Positions 1 to 12,270 of a DNA stretch of 64,000 nucleotides are shown piece by piece. Source of the stretch: Kudoa neothunni (lineage: Eukaryota; Cnidaria). The stretch is from the NCBI GenBank assembly GCA_964304625.1, contig OZ199838.1, positions 8,122,001 through 8,186,000 of the forward strand, in the 5' to 3' direction. The position numbers were made by a program, and so were the translations under genes. A model generated the notes under the pieces. The model was not told the origin of the DNA. It saw nothing but the letters and a program-made list of their open reading frames with translations, and searched no databases. How positions within the stretch are numbered: position 1 is the stretch's first letter; each line of letters starts with the position of its first letter.

Positions 1-54
1 CTTAGGCTCCACGAGCCCATCCACGTGACACAGCGTCCATTACTTAGGTTAGAC

Positions 55-780
55 CAGTAGTGGGCAAAGTGCGGCCCGCGGACGGGTTTATGTGGCTGAA
101 AAATTGCGCAAGCGTGTACATGTTTTCAAAATCCAGAAACACCAAGGCAGCATTTATCTTCCATAAACAAATAAATAAACAACCTTTTGATGAATATTAT
201 GGATTTGTAAACTTTAGTTTTACGCGATTTTATTATCTGATTTGATGTTTTACCTATGCTTGCACCGTACCTATGATTATCATATGTAATGGGAATGAGT
301 AAAGATCTAATACGCCCTTAAAACAAAATCACATGTCATAAACTTCAAAAAAAGATGGTACACGAGATTTAATTCACAACAAAAAGAATCTAAAAATAAC
401 TAAATAGCAGAAAAACATATGAGCATGCGATACTCATACATAAATTAGGTTTGACGCAACAAGAACTATATTCATATTTTCCATTACATTCGCTGGGTTT
501 AAAAAAATCTAATTTATTAACATATTTGAAAAACGATATAATCTATTATTCCGATCGAAACTTGCAATAATATGCCTATCATCAAATTTCTATTTTTTAA
601 AAGTTATTTAGTTCCTTTTTAAATTAATTTATACACTAACTTTTGTATTGTACCAAAAATGTTAGAAAACCATCAATAGGTATTTAAGTTCTCAGAAAAC
701 ACTTTATTAACAATGCGGCCCTCCAAGCTTTTGTAATGAGCCAATGTGACCCGCAGAACCAAAAGTTGTGCCCACCACTG
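55..780. mobile_element. Non-autonomous hAT element (MITE) inside piggyBac A
   Basis: It begins CAGTAGTGGGCA and ends TGCCCACCACTG, imperfect inverted ends of hAT type. It is flanked on both sides by the same 8-bp target duplication GGTTAGAC (47-54 and 781-788), the size hAT transposases make. Just inside the left end is a GC-rich block (GCGGCCCGCGG), common in hAT MITEs of this kind. No coding capacity is seen. It is younger than piggyBac A, whose subterminal repeat it splits from the transposase gene. Confidence 0.88.
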
Positions 781-967
781 GGTTAGACCAATTTTTTCGG
801 TTCAAATTTCATGTAAATTCATAAAAATTAATTATGTACCAATTGGTGTTATTCATAGGAAAAATTTGATGGTTTTAAGACCTTTTTTCATCTTTTGGGA
901 TATATTAAGCCCATGTTATGTTTGTACATAACAAAATTTGATCCCGATTTTGTACTAAACAGTTATA

Positions 968-2764
968 ATGGAAGATTCCCATTTATTTATTGATATATCA
1001 TCTAACACCGAAAGTATATCTTCAAACGAGCTAAAAAATTTCTTGGAGGATGATAACGAATTAAACGAAAGTTTACTACATGAATTTGACGGTTGGTTTA
1101 TCGAAAAAATATAAAATCTTCATTTCATTATTCATAGATTTATCTAAGGGACAACTAAATGTATTCAATCAAGATTGTTCTTCCCAAATTGTCTCACATG
1201 ACTGTAACACTCGAGATTCCATTAATAATTATTTGTCGAAAGATACATCTATTATTTGGCCTTCCCAGCCCTCTCCTGGACAAACTTCCTGTAATAATGT
1301 AATAGATCGCAGTATTGTACAAGGAAAACCAATTGAATCTTTCGATTCGACGACGCCACTTGATTGCTTCAATCATTTCATAACTAAACAAATGATGGAA
1401 GAAATCATGTTGTACACCAATCACAAAGGCATCGATGAGATGGGAGATAAATGGAAACATCTCGATCTGATTGAATTAAAAGCTTTTTTAGGATTATTGT
1501 TGTTAGTTGGTGCCTACAAATCCAATTTGGAAAGTACGAACATTTCGTGGGATGAAATTCATGGGAGGCCCTTATTTCGCGCAATGAGGAGTCAGGATAG
1601 ATTCAAAAAAATCCTACGTGTATTGCGTCTTGATGAGTACTAGACCAGAAATAACAATTCAAGCTCGCAAGATAAATTTTCACCGATAAAAAAAATATTC
1701 AATGAATTTACTGACATCTGTAGAACTAGCTATATCCCAGGTCCTAATTTAACTGTTGATGAACAGCTGTATCCTTTTCGGGGCGAGTTTCATTTTTAGT
1801 GTACACGCCCAAAAAACCATCGAAATACGGTTTAAAATTTTGGATTGTTTGCGACAGCGACACATTTTATGTTCAAACATAATTCCATATTTGGGTAAAA
1901 TTGACAGTTACCATGAATCCAATCTACCTTTAATGTTGTGGTAAATTTAACACATCATCTTTTGGATGTGGGTCGTAGCATCACCTTCGACAATTATTTT
2001 ACTTCATGGAAACTGGCTGAATATTTGTATGAAAGGAAAACATCAATTCTTGGAACTGTGCGTAAATGCAGAACTTTTATACACCCAGAAATTTTGGCGA
2101 ATAGATCAAGAAAGATGTTTTCATCGCTATTTGGTTTTTACGAAGTATTCACTCGTATTTCGCATGTTCCGCGTAAAAATAAAGCAGTGGTTATTCTTTC
2201 ATCAGAACACCGCACTCAAAATGTAAGTAAAGAATATCATGCTAAGCCTCAGGCAATCTTAGATTACAATAAAAAATGCGGCGTTCACACATTAGATCAA
2301 TGTGTTTCAACATATTCTTGCAAGAGAAAGTGACAACGCTGGGCTGGCCATTCGCGGTGTTTTGCCAATTATTGGATGTGGCTGCATTCAACGCATATGT
2401 AATTATCATTAATAGAAATCCTATCTACATGAGAACTGATAAAACTGGTAGAAGACAATGATTCCTATTGGATTTGTCTTATTCGTTAATAAAAGGTGAA
2501 CAAGAAAGAAGATTCGAAACTCCATTAATTTCTACTCAACCCGCTTTGAAACGCTCGATGGAAATTATTGGATACCAATTTTCCAATAATGAACCAAACC
2601 TAATCCAAATCTGTGAAGATAACAGACGAAAGCGATGTCACTTTTGTCCAAGCCATGTAATTCGTAGGAATAAGCAAGTGCGTTCCCTTTGCAAAAAAAG
2701 TGTATGTAGCGAGCATTCTGCGAGAAATATTACTTGTTTTAATTGTATTTCAAAAAATAAATAG
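968..2764 (+). pseudogene. piggyBac transposase, decayed (copy A)
   Basis: A DDE/D cut-and-paste transposase for the surrounding element, now non-functional. It opens with an acidic N-terminus at 968 (MEDSHLFIDISS), shifts frame near 1080-1110, and continues with the conserved LKAFLGLLLLVG segment. A frame switch at about 1640 leads to NLTVDEQLYPFRG (first catalytic Asp region, about 1748), then FDNYFTSWKLAEYL near 1990 (second Asp). Near 2265 is YNKKCGVHTLDQ, corresponding to the family's YNKTKGGVDTLDQ third-Asp motif. The end, 2620-2760, is a cysteine-rich zinc domain (CHFCPSH...CKKSVCSEH). Several stops and frameshifts separate the pieces, so this is a fossil. Confidence 0.85.
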
Positions 2765-2926
2765 AATATTTACTATTATTGTTTTTCTTATCAATGCGTT
2801 ATTATACAACACAGCTAACTTTAAGAAAGACCACGAATTAACGCATTAACCAACACATTAATATTATAATTAATCCGGTTAATGTATATGGACTCGCGGA
2901 GCTCAGGGTTGTCCTTTAAGGGTTAA

Positions 2927-3602
2927 TATTTTTATTTCCGACGCACCTTAGGTCGATTTTATTTTTTATCGTTTGTAGACTAATAATAAATTTTATAACT
3001 AAAAAGATTAATTTTTTTCGCAAAATTTTGAAAAGAACTGTAAGTCCTATTTGAGTTACTTAATGATTTTGTTTAATAAGAAAATGAACTTTAAACGTTA
3101 ATTACATTGCTCATAAAATGGAGGCCATTGTATTTTTGGTCAATAATTTGTAAAATCAACTTAAAAATACTCATTAATTTCTCTCAATACCTCTATTTAT
3201 ATTTGAATGGAAAGGACATGCATAATTTGGTGTATCTAAATCATTACATTGCAAAAATAATGACAAGTTATAAAATGTAACAATTAAAATAGAAAAATAA
3301 AATTTACATGGTTTAACGTGCTAATTAGATCAAATCTTCCATAGAATTTCTTCATTCGGAAATAAAATCAGTTTCCTAGTGTTTCAGTTATTTTAGGAGA
3401 TATCCTTTACTATTAGAATAGCCATCCCCAAAATGAAACACATATTATTATTATTTCCATAATTAAAGGATTTTTAATATTTTGCCTTAATTGAACTCGA
3501 GAACACAGTAATTAGAGAACATGACAATATAACTAAGTCTACAACTGAAATTAGTTACTCAATGAATATCTAAAGATTCAATAGCCAGCTAATATTTATG
3601 TA
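2927..3602. other. Spacer between piggyBac A and ILK
   Basis: AT-rich sequence with no open frame, repeat or RNA that I can recognise. It is the 3' flank of the minus-strand ILK gene and should hold its 3' UTR and poly(A) signal. Confidence 0.4.
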
Positions 3603-5548
3603 TTAACGTAATGAGTGCTCTTTCATTTTATTTAGAATGGGAAATATTTGACTGAAATTAGGTCTCTTGGATGTTATGAGGTTTATGCACATGTTGTAAA
3701 TGCGTACAATCCTTTGTTCATGATAGGGAGCTGGTTCTAGGCGGAATTTGTTCTTGATTTTCTAATCATAAATGTAGGTTAATAGTTTAATTGTGGTTAA
3801 TTAAAAATTACGTGATGAGCAACAAGTGCATTATTTATGTTAGCGCTGACAGGTTTCGACTGAAAGAGTTCATGTAGTATCAAACCGAAACTCCAAATGT
3901 TGGCAAGTTCGTGCGAATATTCACTACGAGGTGTGGTCAATTCTATCAAAGGTCGAATATATCGAATCATCAGAAATTTAAGTACCTTCCTTTGTCATAT
4001 AAACCGTATTTATCATTTTAAGATTGGATCTGAAAAGCAGATTCAATGCAGAAAAGTTTATTTTGGCAGTGAATGATGCGGATAGCTAAAATTTTATTCC
4101 CAGATTATTTCCATTTTCAGGTTCACTATTTTAACTCACAAGAATGTTGTAAGAGTTCAAATGCAAAGGAGGTGGAGTAGGATGGAGTGAATGTAAAAAC
4201 TTCATCCCTGAACTAATATCAACGGCTAATGATATGATGGTATTGTAGGAAACCTTCTCTCCTGTAAAAAATAAGCATTAATTTTGTGAAAAAAATTGGA
4301 AAATTGTACCAGAATTTTGGAGAAAATCATGCAACGACCCATGCGAACACCATGGTGTTAGCAACAGTAGTGATTTGTTTACTTTCATTATAGCTGTAAT
4401 GGGAGCGACATTGAGGTGAGATCGCGTCCTATATTATCGCCAAGTGAAATTTCTCAGTAACACTCATTAAATGTACTGTAATCTAACAATCTGTTCGTAT
4501 AGCTCAACGGTATCCATGTTGAAGCAACTTTTTTTGATCCATTTAATTTCTTTGATGCCAATATTGCTGTTATTGTACGTTCCATTCCAGAACTAAACTT
4601 GTCATTATACATGATAATATCATAGCATAATTACATTTCCATTTATATTGTAATTTATCAAACCTTTTTTCTTAACATCCTGTTGTTTATAGGATCGCGG
4701 AATTTTCAAAACGGACAAACTTGTAGCTAAAGATGGGTGTTAAAAATAGCTTGTACTTTTAGCTGAATAATACCTAGCGGTAAACCAACGCCATTTTCAA
4801 CTAAAATATATATTGAAAGCCAAATTTGTAACAGTAAATCTATCAATTACCACAAGGAGGTGGAATAGCCTCAACAGGTGCATTTCCGATGTATCCTAAA
4901 ACAGCTACAGGAGAGTAGGTTATATAAATCGGACTAAATTTTCAAAAAATATACCTTCCAACTTTTCACATAAATCTATTGGAGCTATCTCCAATGATGT
5001 TTGTGAGTTATTGTTTTTGATAGTGACATCAGCTCCTGATCTAACCAAAATCTATGAAAAAAGTTTTAGTAATAAACTCTCAACTAACCAAATGTTTACT
5101 TCAGCTATTTCATCTCTATTCCAAAAACACGCATAATGAAGAGGGGTGTTGCCGACAACATTTTGTGAATCTAGAGGTACTCTCATTTTTAGCAGCTATA
5201 AAGAATAAATTCTTATAAAATTAGATATTAACGAAGTGTTGTTGTACTTCTCTGACAATTTCCGTTTGCCCAAAACTTACGGCAAGATGAAGTGGTGTGT
5301 CTTTGGTGTTGGTGAGCGAGTAAAACACCGCACCCAGTTGTTGCATAAACGTAAAGATTTCCATAGATGCCCTTTGACAGGCCCAGTGTACAATTGTGAA
5401 TCCGTTGCTATCACTAGATAAATTTTATAGTTTGCTAACACCCCTGTTTTAGCATATACCATGTTGAGATATCATTATTAGGATCGCATAGCCACTTTTT
5501 TACATTGTCCAGATTTCCAACTTTAAACTCATCGAACAAATCAGTCAT
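3603..5548 (-). CDS. ILK: Integrin-linked kinase (ILK) pseudokinase, 13 short exons
   Basis: ILK is the adhesion scaffold that binds integrin beta tails, PINCH and parvin. Thirteen exons read on the minus strand with canonical GT-AG introns and unbroken phase: 5548-5460, 5413-5248, 5195-5100, 5051-4955, 4904-4851, 4800-4774, 4726-4635, 4592-4477, 4428-4310, 4261-4140, 4085-3986, 3942-3812, 3761-3603. Together they give 455 codons plus stop, against 452 residues in human ILK. Ankyrin repeats fill about residues 1-115: GFTIVHWAC, DTPLHLAVSFGQTEIV and NTPLHYACFWNRDEIAE match human HWAC, DTPLHLAASHG and PLHYACFWGQDQVAE. The kinase-like half shows FWNGTY, HGSLHDFL, SGMKFLHSLHP, LHLNSYN, NIWSFGLILHEL and TSKRPNFSQIFPILNKM. 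As in human ILK the HRD loop is absent (LHLNS) and there is no DFG, so it should be a pseudokinase. The two small exons at 4904-4851 and 4800-4774 are the least certain. Introns are 42-54 bp. Confidence 0.88.
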
Positions 5549-6752
5549 CTATTAAATTTCAGCTATTCGAAAAAGATTATGTATAATAATATTAAAATAT
5601 GGGGCCGACGATTATATGCATATTTAAGACGGATAACGTCATTGCTCGTAAGGAATACTTACGAAGGTATTTTTATCATATAATTGCTTAAATTCTCGTC
5701 ATAAATTCCACAAATTCCACAAATATTTTTATTCGTCGTATTACAGCCACAATACAGATAATTATATTTCAACCGTCAGAAGTCATTAACTTTGTATTGT
5801 ATAAACTAGTTGACTGATAAATTCCTACTAGACGAGAGCAGGATTCTTTAAATTATTTATTATGAAAATTTGCGTGAATTGAATTCAAAGTGTTTCATAC
5901 CTCTTGGATACGGATATTTAATAAAATCAACTCGATACTATAAAATTTTACATCCTTTCTGGAATTTATCTTAAACAAGCTTAGACGTAATAAAGGAATT
6001 ATTTTGTAGCCATCTCTACTGTATTATTTGACATTTAGGATAAAACAACATTTATAGCTTGTATAAGTCGTTATATCAATCATGAGAGTTTGGGGCTAAA
6101 TTACAGTATCTGTGCAACCTTAGGCAGAAATAGATAAACACCTGTATAGCAATTGATTGGCTTTTTTTGTGTGCCAAAAAAACCAATACTTCTGATTTTT
6201 ATCGACCCCAATTAGCAAATTCCGATTGTTAAAGAGATAAATAATTTTGTTTGCTGGTAAATGTTTATCTATTTGTGACATGAGTCACGACAATTTGTAA
6301 ATTTCGAAAAAAACCAATTTAAACTGTAAAATACCTAAGTAAATAACGAATTCGTATGCTTATATCGTTTCATAAGCATTTCCTTCTGAATAAGAAATCG
6401 GATATATGTTAAGGCAAGCTCGCTTGATTCTTATTTGATGCGTATCTATCCGTTGGATAATTTCTCATATCGTTTCAATTTTGTTTGTGTTAACTCCATC
6501 AGTTGAAACGAACCTTCCTTTATGAATAACTTTATCATTGTTAAGAATACACTTCTTGAGCACTTGGTAATTATTAAAGATAATTCCAAGTATCATGCTT
6601 ATAACATTGGTGCTTCTATTGCGGCCGTAAATCCGACAGATGAAATGTTAGGGCATACTTTATATTTAGGGTTGAAAATTTTCGATTTAAAGCGTCGAAT
6701 TTGCAAAAATTCTCCGGTTTTTGTGTTTTTATTGCATTAGACACATTCGAAA
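5549..6752. other. ILK upstream region
   Basis: No gene recognised. The sequence directly upstream of the ILK start codon ends in TTTAATAG|ATG on the minus strand, a splice-acceptor-like AG touching the ATG. A plus-strand open frame at 6522-6740 has no recognisable domain and I do not call it. The promoter of ILK presumably lies here. Confidence 0.4.
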
Positions 6753-6920
6753 ATGGGAAGGAAACGATGTGAAATAACCAATTATTTAATGGAATGGAGT
6801 GATTTAAAAGTCGCTGCTGATGTGCTAATATGTAGATATTGCAAAGTGATGATACCTACAAAATAAAATAGAATACAGGATCACGTTAATTCTCAAACAT
6901 ATTGTTCCATCAAGTCGAAT
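6753..6920 (+). pseudogene. BED-like zinc finger fragment, probably of a hAT transposase
   Basis: From the ATG at 6753 the frame reads MGRKRCEITNYLMEW and then CRYCKVMIPTK, a C-x2-C pair. One in-frame stop follows, and the same frame continues to an H and C (QDHVNSQTYC). The spacing is that of BED/CGGBP1-type fingers found at the N-termini of hAT transposases. No catalytic part follows, because another hAT end begins at 6945. Family assignment is tentative. Confidence 0.35.
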
Positions 6921-8058
6921 TTGTCGAAAATAAACCTTCTAACTCAGCACTTCCCAACTCAAATTCGCCTCGCATCCCCTTAAATTTTTGATAAGATGTT
7001 GCCAACTTAAAAATTTTTAGGAAGAGGATTAGATAATTTAGTTCATGTGTGCTATAGAATTAGCTCAAAAAATCAAATAAAAATTATTACACCTCGTGTT
7101 TCCAATGTAGTCTAAATATTTTTAAGTTTGTCGATTGAATAATATTATCATATTCATTTTTAAGTGATTGATAATAAATCTCATTTCTAATGTAACCCAT
7201 TTAGGCTTATATCTTAGGAAGTTAAAAATATTCAATTGGAAATAGTTTTTAATTATAAGATTAATGGTTGGGGCCAAGAGGAATAATTATATTTCCAAAA
7301 TAATATGTGAGTTACCGATAAAAAAAATACTTCAAATCACTATTAGACGAAGAAAGATTACAAATATTTATTGATAATTAGATGTTCGTATATTCTGAAA
7401 TCACTCTGAGAGACAACAAGCTCCATAATATTTTGGAAATTTTATTAATTTTAATTAGAAAGGCGTTTAACTTGGCATACCACACCATTTATTCTATATG
7501 TTGATAAAATTGTGTGTTTATAAATTAATCTGTAAAAAAATTTATTATTTTCTCTATAAGATATTTATATTTTTAGTAACTTCAAAACATAATTAATTTA
7601 AAGTAAAAAGTTTAATCTAATGTAATGAATAATATATTTCTTCATTAGCATTTAATGACGGTTTAAAAATAAACAAGGTTAAAAATTAATAAGATTTGTA
7701 TTCTATTATTATATTTTTTTAACTAAATAATAGTTTTTTCATTATAATTACTGAAAGATGTTTTAAAAATACATAATAATTCCGTTTTATTACATACTGT
7801 GATATTATTGTACCGAAAACGACATGCAGATATTTAATTCGTTTTAAACATTCTTCGAGTTACATGTAATTGTTTTCGAAGTTTTTCCTGATTAAATATA
7901 TATCAGTGATCGTAATATATTATTTTGAATTTAACATATATTTAAAATGAGATTTCAATAAATATTTTCATATATTACTCAAAATTTAATATATTTACTG
8001 AGGGATTATATGCGCAATCAAAAAAATTGAAAAAGGAAAAAATACTGAATACAAAGAA

Positions 8059-9870
8059 TTAAATCCAAGTGTTTTTATTTTGTTGCTGTCTTTTAGTCTC
8101 AATCATGGATGTGAATCGTGGTTGCTTAGAAGACAAAGCTACTCTCAAATCATTCTCTGGATTTAGTGCGTTCCTGTATTTGTTTTTTATATACAGTAGA
8201 GAGTAAAATCCAGATTCGCATAACCAGGTAATGACTAACGGGACCATGATGTCAGGCTGTTTTTTAGAGAGAGTTCGATAATAATATTTTACACTATACC
8301 AAAAATTTTCCAGTGAAGTCGTCTCAAAAAGTAATTTCATTGCGTGGTTTTCCTTCAAATCGATCAACGCTCCTTAAGTCAATGTTCGTCCGCCATATTT
8401 TCTGGTTTGAAGGCAAAGGGATTAACGATCCATATTTCTGATTCTTCAAGCTCTCCGGTGGAAAAGTAACCAATAAAAGATTGAGTTAATGAACTCAGGT
8501 GACAACATATATCTTCTTCAACTTTAAAAGGAAACAGTTGTTCATTTTTATTAATGATTTCATCCAATGAAGGAAATCGGAAACAATTTTCTGTTTGATA
8601 CGTTTTCTCCGAAGTTAGAGTTTATTTTTGAAGGCTCAAAGTTTTTCACATGCAGTAATTATATTCATTTTTATACCTTGAATTGAATACTTCAAGTCGT
8701 TTAAATGCTGAAGTATATCTGTTAGATAAGTTCAATATAAATTGAAGTTGGAAACCTCGAAGATGTCAACAAGACCACAATTCTGTTTCAATAAAAACTG
8801 GCGAATCTCTTTTCTTAGCTCAAAAAATATGGAAAAAACTTTACCGCGAGAAAGCTACCTAACTTCGGTATGAAATAATAAGGCAGCCGTCTTATTGTCG
8901 AAATCGCTACAGAAATCCTTAAAAAGCCTACTATTGAGTGCTCTATCTCTAATAAAATTCACAATTTTGACACAATAATCAAGAGCATGTTTCAAAGTAA
9001 GAGGTAATGTTTTTGACATTAAAGCGTGGCGATGAAGAATGCAGTTAGACGATTTAACTTCTGGGACTCTATTTTTGACAGGTGCCATGAAGCCGGAATG
9101 ACATCCCAACATGTTAGGAGCACCATCCGTACATATCGATCCTACAACGTCAAAAGGAATTTCATTTATGTCAAAAAAGCTTTCCATCTCATGAAAAACA
9201 TCCATTGCAATTGTCGTCGTCTTCAATTCTTTACAGAATAAGAAATCTTCCTCGATAACACCACCTTTAATGTAACGAACAAAAGCAATAAGATAGCTAC
9301 CTGATTTAGTAGATCAGCACGGGTGTCATCGATTCTATTCCTGATCACATTGTTTGATAGGGGAATCTTTTGAAGTTTTTCTGCGACTTCTCTACCGAGA
9401 ATCAGATTTGCACTTTCTATCATACATGGCTTGATTAGGGTTTCCGCGATTGTGTGAGGTTTCTTCATTTTAGCAACCTCGTATGCAATTTTTTTAAGGA
9501 CGCCGTTAATATCGGTTTCTCAGTCGAAGACCACCCAAGCTTAGGAAGAGTTCCTCTTGCATCGAAACTAATTTTTGTAGCCCTCATGGATTCAGGGTCA
9601 TACCCCGTTGCCGTACTTCCTTCATGTTTATTTTGAAAGCGGTCACCAAGCTTCGATGGTTTGAAGTTAAAATTTGCAAAGATGGCACCACAAAGTATAC
9701 ACTGTGCTCTTTCTACACCGCTATAACTACCTTGGTAAAACCATAAGCAGCCTAGGTTTCTTTCCATTTTCTTATTTTCAGTTCGCTAGGCATATCACCA
9801 GGCAAGGGTCGGCAAAAATTAACTGCGATTATTGTGTTGGATTATCCATTAAAAGGAAACGCCACACTTC
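8059..9870 (-). pseudogene. hAT transposase of the ZBED5/SCAND3-like group, decayed
   Basis: On the minus strand the pieces run in the correct order. A BED-type finger region comes first (about 9750-9620: CILCGAIFANFNFKPSKL...NKH). Next is the core at 9468-9223 (ETLIKPCMIESANLILG), then the catalytic block at 9226-8855 (ICTDGAPNMLGCHSGF and CILHRHALMSKTLP). The hAT dimerisation region follows: 8567-8379 with ELEESEIWIVNPF and 8367-8059 with LFETTSLENFWYSVKYYY. This matches the ZBED5/SCAND3 type of hAT transposase known from many animals. At least four frame changes separate the pieces, so it is inactive. It probably belongs to the element whose ends are at 6945 and 18265. Confidence 0.8.
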
Positions 9871-10356
9871 GGGAAATAGTATGAGGGACATGAAATCCCT
9901 TAATGCCTTCCGCTAGCGCGGTATATTGACAAATAATGTAAACCGATAGTTAATCTGTGTCATTATAAAAAACAAGTGTTTCTATGGCTGCATTCGATTG
10001 AACAATATTATTGCTTGTTTATCTATTAATAATATTTTTAAGACCATTTTAATGTTAATATAAACATTGAAACCTAAAACTTATTCGATAAACATAAGCA
10101 TTGAACTTTTTAAAAAGTCATCTTTGTGCTCTATTGTTCGACGCCTTTTACAATTAATTAAAAAAGAATAAAAGAATACTGAGTGTAAAATTTCAGCTTA
10201 AATAATTGATAAATTTTACATGCGAGCGACATCGCGCCCACGTGTAATTCCTTTTTATTTACAAAACCCTGAAAATTTCCTTATTCATTGAACATTTTTA
10301 CACATCGCTTCCTTAACCTTCTAAAGTCGCCAAAAAACCATCCTCGGAGGTCTTTT

Positions 10357-10373
10357 GGGGTCAATTTGACCCC
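10357..10373. repeat. Subterminal palindrome of piggyBac B (left)
   Basis: GGGGTCAATTTGACCCC is a perfect 17-bp palindrome around one central base. The same sequence is at 12553-12569. In the moth piggyBac the C-terminal zinc domain binds a palindromic subterminal repeat; by position and symmetry this is the likely equivalent site, which is inference. Confidence 0.7.
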
Positions 10374-10764
10374 AGATTATTATTTGCTAAACTAATTACA
10401 AAAATTGTTACCAATTCAATTTTCCGATATTTTCGATTTCTATCGACTAGTTTTTCAGTAAAACAATGTGAAACATAAAAATTAATCCTGTTAAATCTTT
10501 TACGTAATTATTCGTAAGCTGTTAGGAAATGATCGTACATGTAAGTCACTGTTTAATAGCTAATTTATTGTTTAAAATTATAATTTGGGGTCAATTTCTG
10601 GGGAAAATATTTTTATTTTAACTTTAGGTAAGCAATAACTTAATACATACCCGGAAATAACAATTCTTATTTATTTTCACTTAGGCCGTAATACTTTTTC
10701 AGTTGGTTTTTTATCCCAAATTTATATTTTCACCTCGTGTTAAACTCTAACTAAACAAATATCG

Positions 10765-12270
10765 ATGAGTGATTACAGCGAATTCAATAGTGAATTAGAA
10801 TCGCCAGGAAGCGAGCCTGACGACTGCTTTTTGGATTCATCAGTAGATTCATCCGATTCAATGGAGACAACGGTATTGACAAGCTCAAATCTTAGTAAAT
10901 CAGGAATTGCATGGGACCCCAAAATACCTCAAACAAAACGCACTTCGGCGGAAAACATTTTGAACCCCTCTCCTGGTCCTACCGCATATTGTTACCAACG
11001 GATTCACAATATTCTGGACAGTTTTTCCATATTTTTTTCAGAAATTATCTGTAAAAAATACTCGATTGCACAAATCTGTTTGGGAAACATTATTTGAAGG
11101 ATGACTGGATAGATATGGATTCTATCGAATTGAACGGTTATTTGGGGATCCTCATTCTATTAGCTCTACACAAGGATCGTGAAGAGCCATTATCTGAATT
11201 ATTCAGTCTATCAGAAGGTAGGGAGATATACCGAAATATTTTTTCGAAGACGCGCCTTAAACAAATCACAAGATGTCTCCATTTTGACAATTATTCTACA
11301 AGGGCGGAAAGGAAACAAGTGGATAAGTTTTGTCCTATACGAGAATTATGGGAAATTTTGTCAAGGGAACTTCCGAAGTATTTTTCGCCGAATGAGGATG
11401 TGACAATCGATGAACAGTTAATTGCGTTTAGAGGGAGGTGTCCCTTCAAACAATATATGCCCCTCAAACCGGCAAAATACGACATCAAATTTTTTCTAGC
11501 TGTTGATCCGGCTGAAAAGCATATCATTAATATCTTACCGTACCTCGGGAAAAATAATAACTCAAACCAACGCAATACAAGAGTTGGGGAAAATATTGTG
11601 TTATCACTGTCGGAACCTTTGTTCAACTCTGGGAGGAATATCGTTGCTGACAACTTTTTTTCCTCGGTTTGCCTTGCGTCTAAAAATAGAAGTCTTTTCA
11701 GCACCACATTTGTATTTTTCCAAAAGAACATGCTCACCTCTTATGTGAATAATGAATAAGAGTGTTATAATTTTGTCTACGGAAACTAATAATGTAAAAA
11801 TTATAAATGATTCTCATAAAAAAATACCTGAAATTATCACATATTACAACAAAACCAAAGGAGGGGTCGACACTGTCGATCGTATGTTGGCGTCGGTTTC
11901 AACACGTCGATTCACTCGTAGGTGGCCAATGATCGTATTTTTCGATATGATAGATTTGTCACTTATAAATGCGTTCTCATTACATAAAATAATTTTCAAT
12001 TGCAAATTTAAAAGACGTCGTATATTTTTAAAAGAAATCGCACAAGCTCTCTATCAACCTCTCATAGATCGTAATTTACAGAAGGGGAAAATTGTCAAAG
12101 CAAAATCACCCCATTTAGGGACTCCAACCAACACTTTCCAAATCGCCGAAAAAAGACGTCGATGTGAATATTGTCCTCGAGGAACCGATAAAAAAACTCA
12201 AACCAAATGCTCCTGTTGCAATAAATACTATTGCTCAATTCATTCATCAAAGAAATGTAAGAATTGTTAA
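10765..12270 (+). pseudogene. piggyBac transposase, nearly complete (copy B)
   Basis: The start MSDYSEFNSELESPGSEPDD (10765) is the acidic N-terminus usual in the family. The core at 11094-11759 contains IELNGYLGILILLALH, NEDVTIDEQLIAFRGRCPF (first Asp) and GRNIVADNFFSSVCLA (second Asp). The tail at 11752-12270 has YNKTKGGVDTVDRML (third Asp) and the C-terminal zinc domain (CEYCPRG...CSCCNKYYCSIHSSKKCKNC, with breaks). Two frame changes (around 11090 and 11755) and the apparent loss of some 30 residues after the second Asp make it inactive as it stands. It is the least decayed piggyBac gene in the window. Confidence 0.88.

Larger units (their letters stand above)
1..2922 (+). mobile_element. 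piggyBac copy A, left tip off the window
   Basis: The right end is followed by TTAA at 2923-2926, the piggyBac target site. The left end is cut by the window start, but bases 5-17 (GGCTCCACGAGCC) match, in reverse complement, the subterminal block at 2890-2904 (GGACTCGCGGAGCTC). The element therefore spans the whole stretch and should begin about 15-20 bases upstream. A hAT MITE at 55-780 is inserted in its left part. The body encodes a decayed piggyBac transposase at 968-2764. I infer the left border; the right TTAA and the matching inverted blocks are seen directly. Confidence 0.75.

Noticed and set aside
6522-6740. 72-codon frame upstream of ILK
   Set aside because: No start context, domain or splice evidence, and composition follows the AT-rich background.
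11291-11737. Minus-strand open frame of 148 codons
   Set aside because: Exact shadow of the piggyBac B transposase on the other strand.
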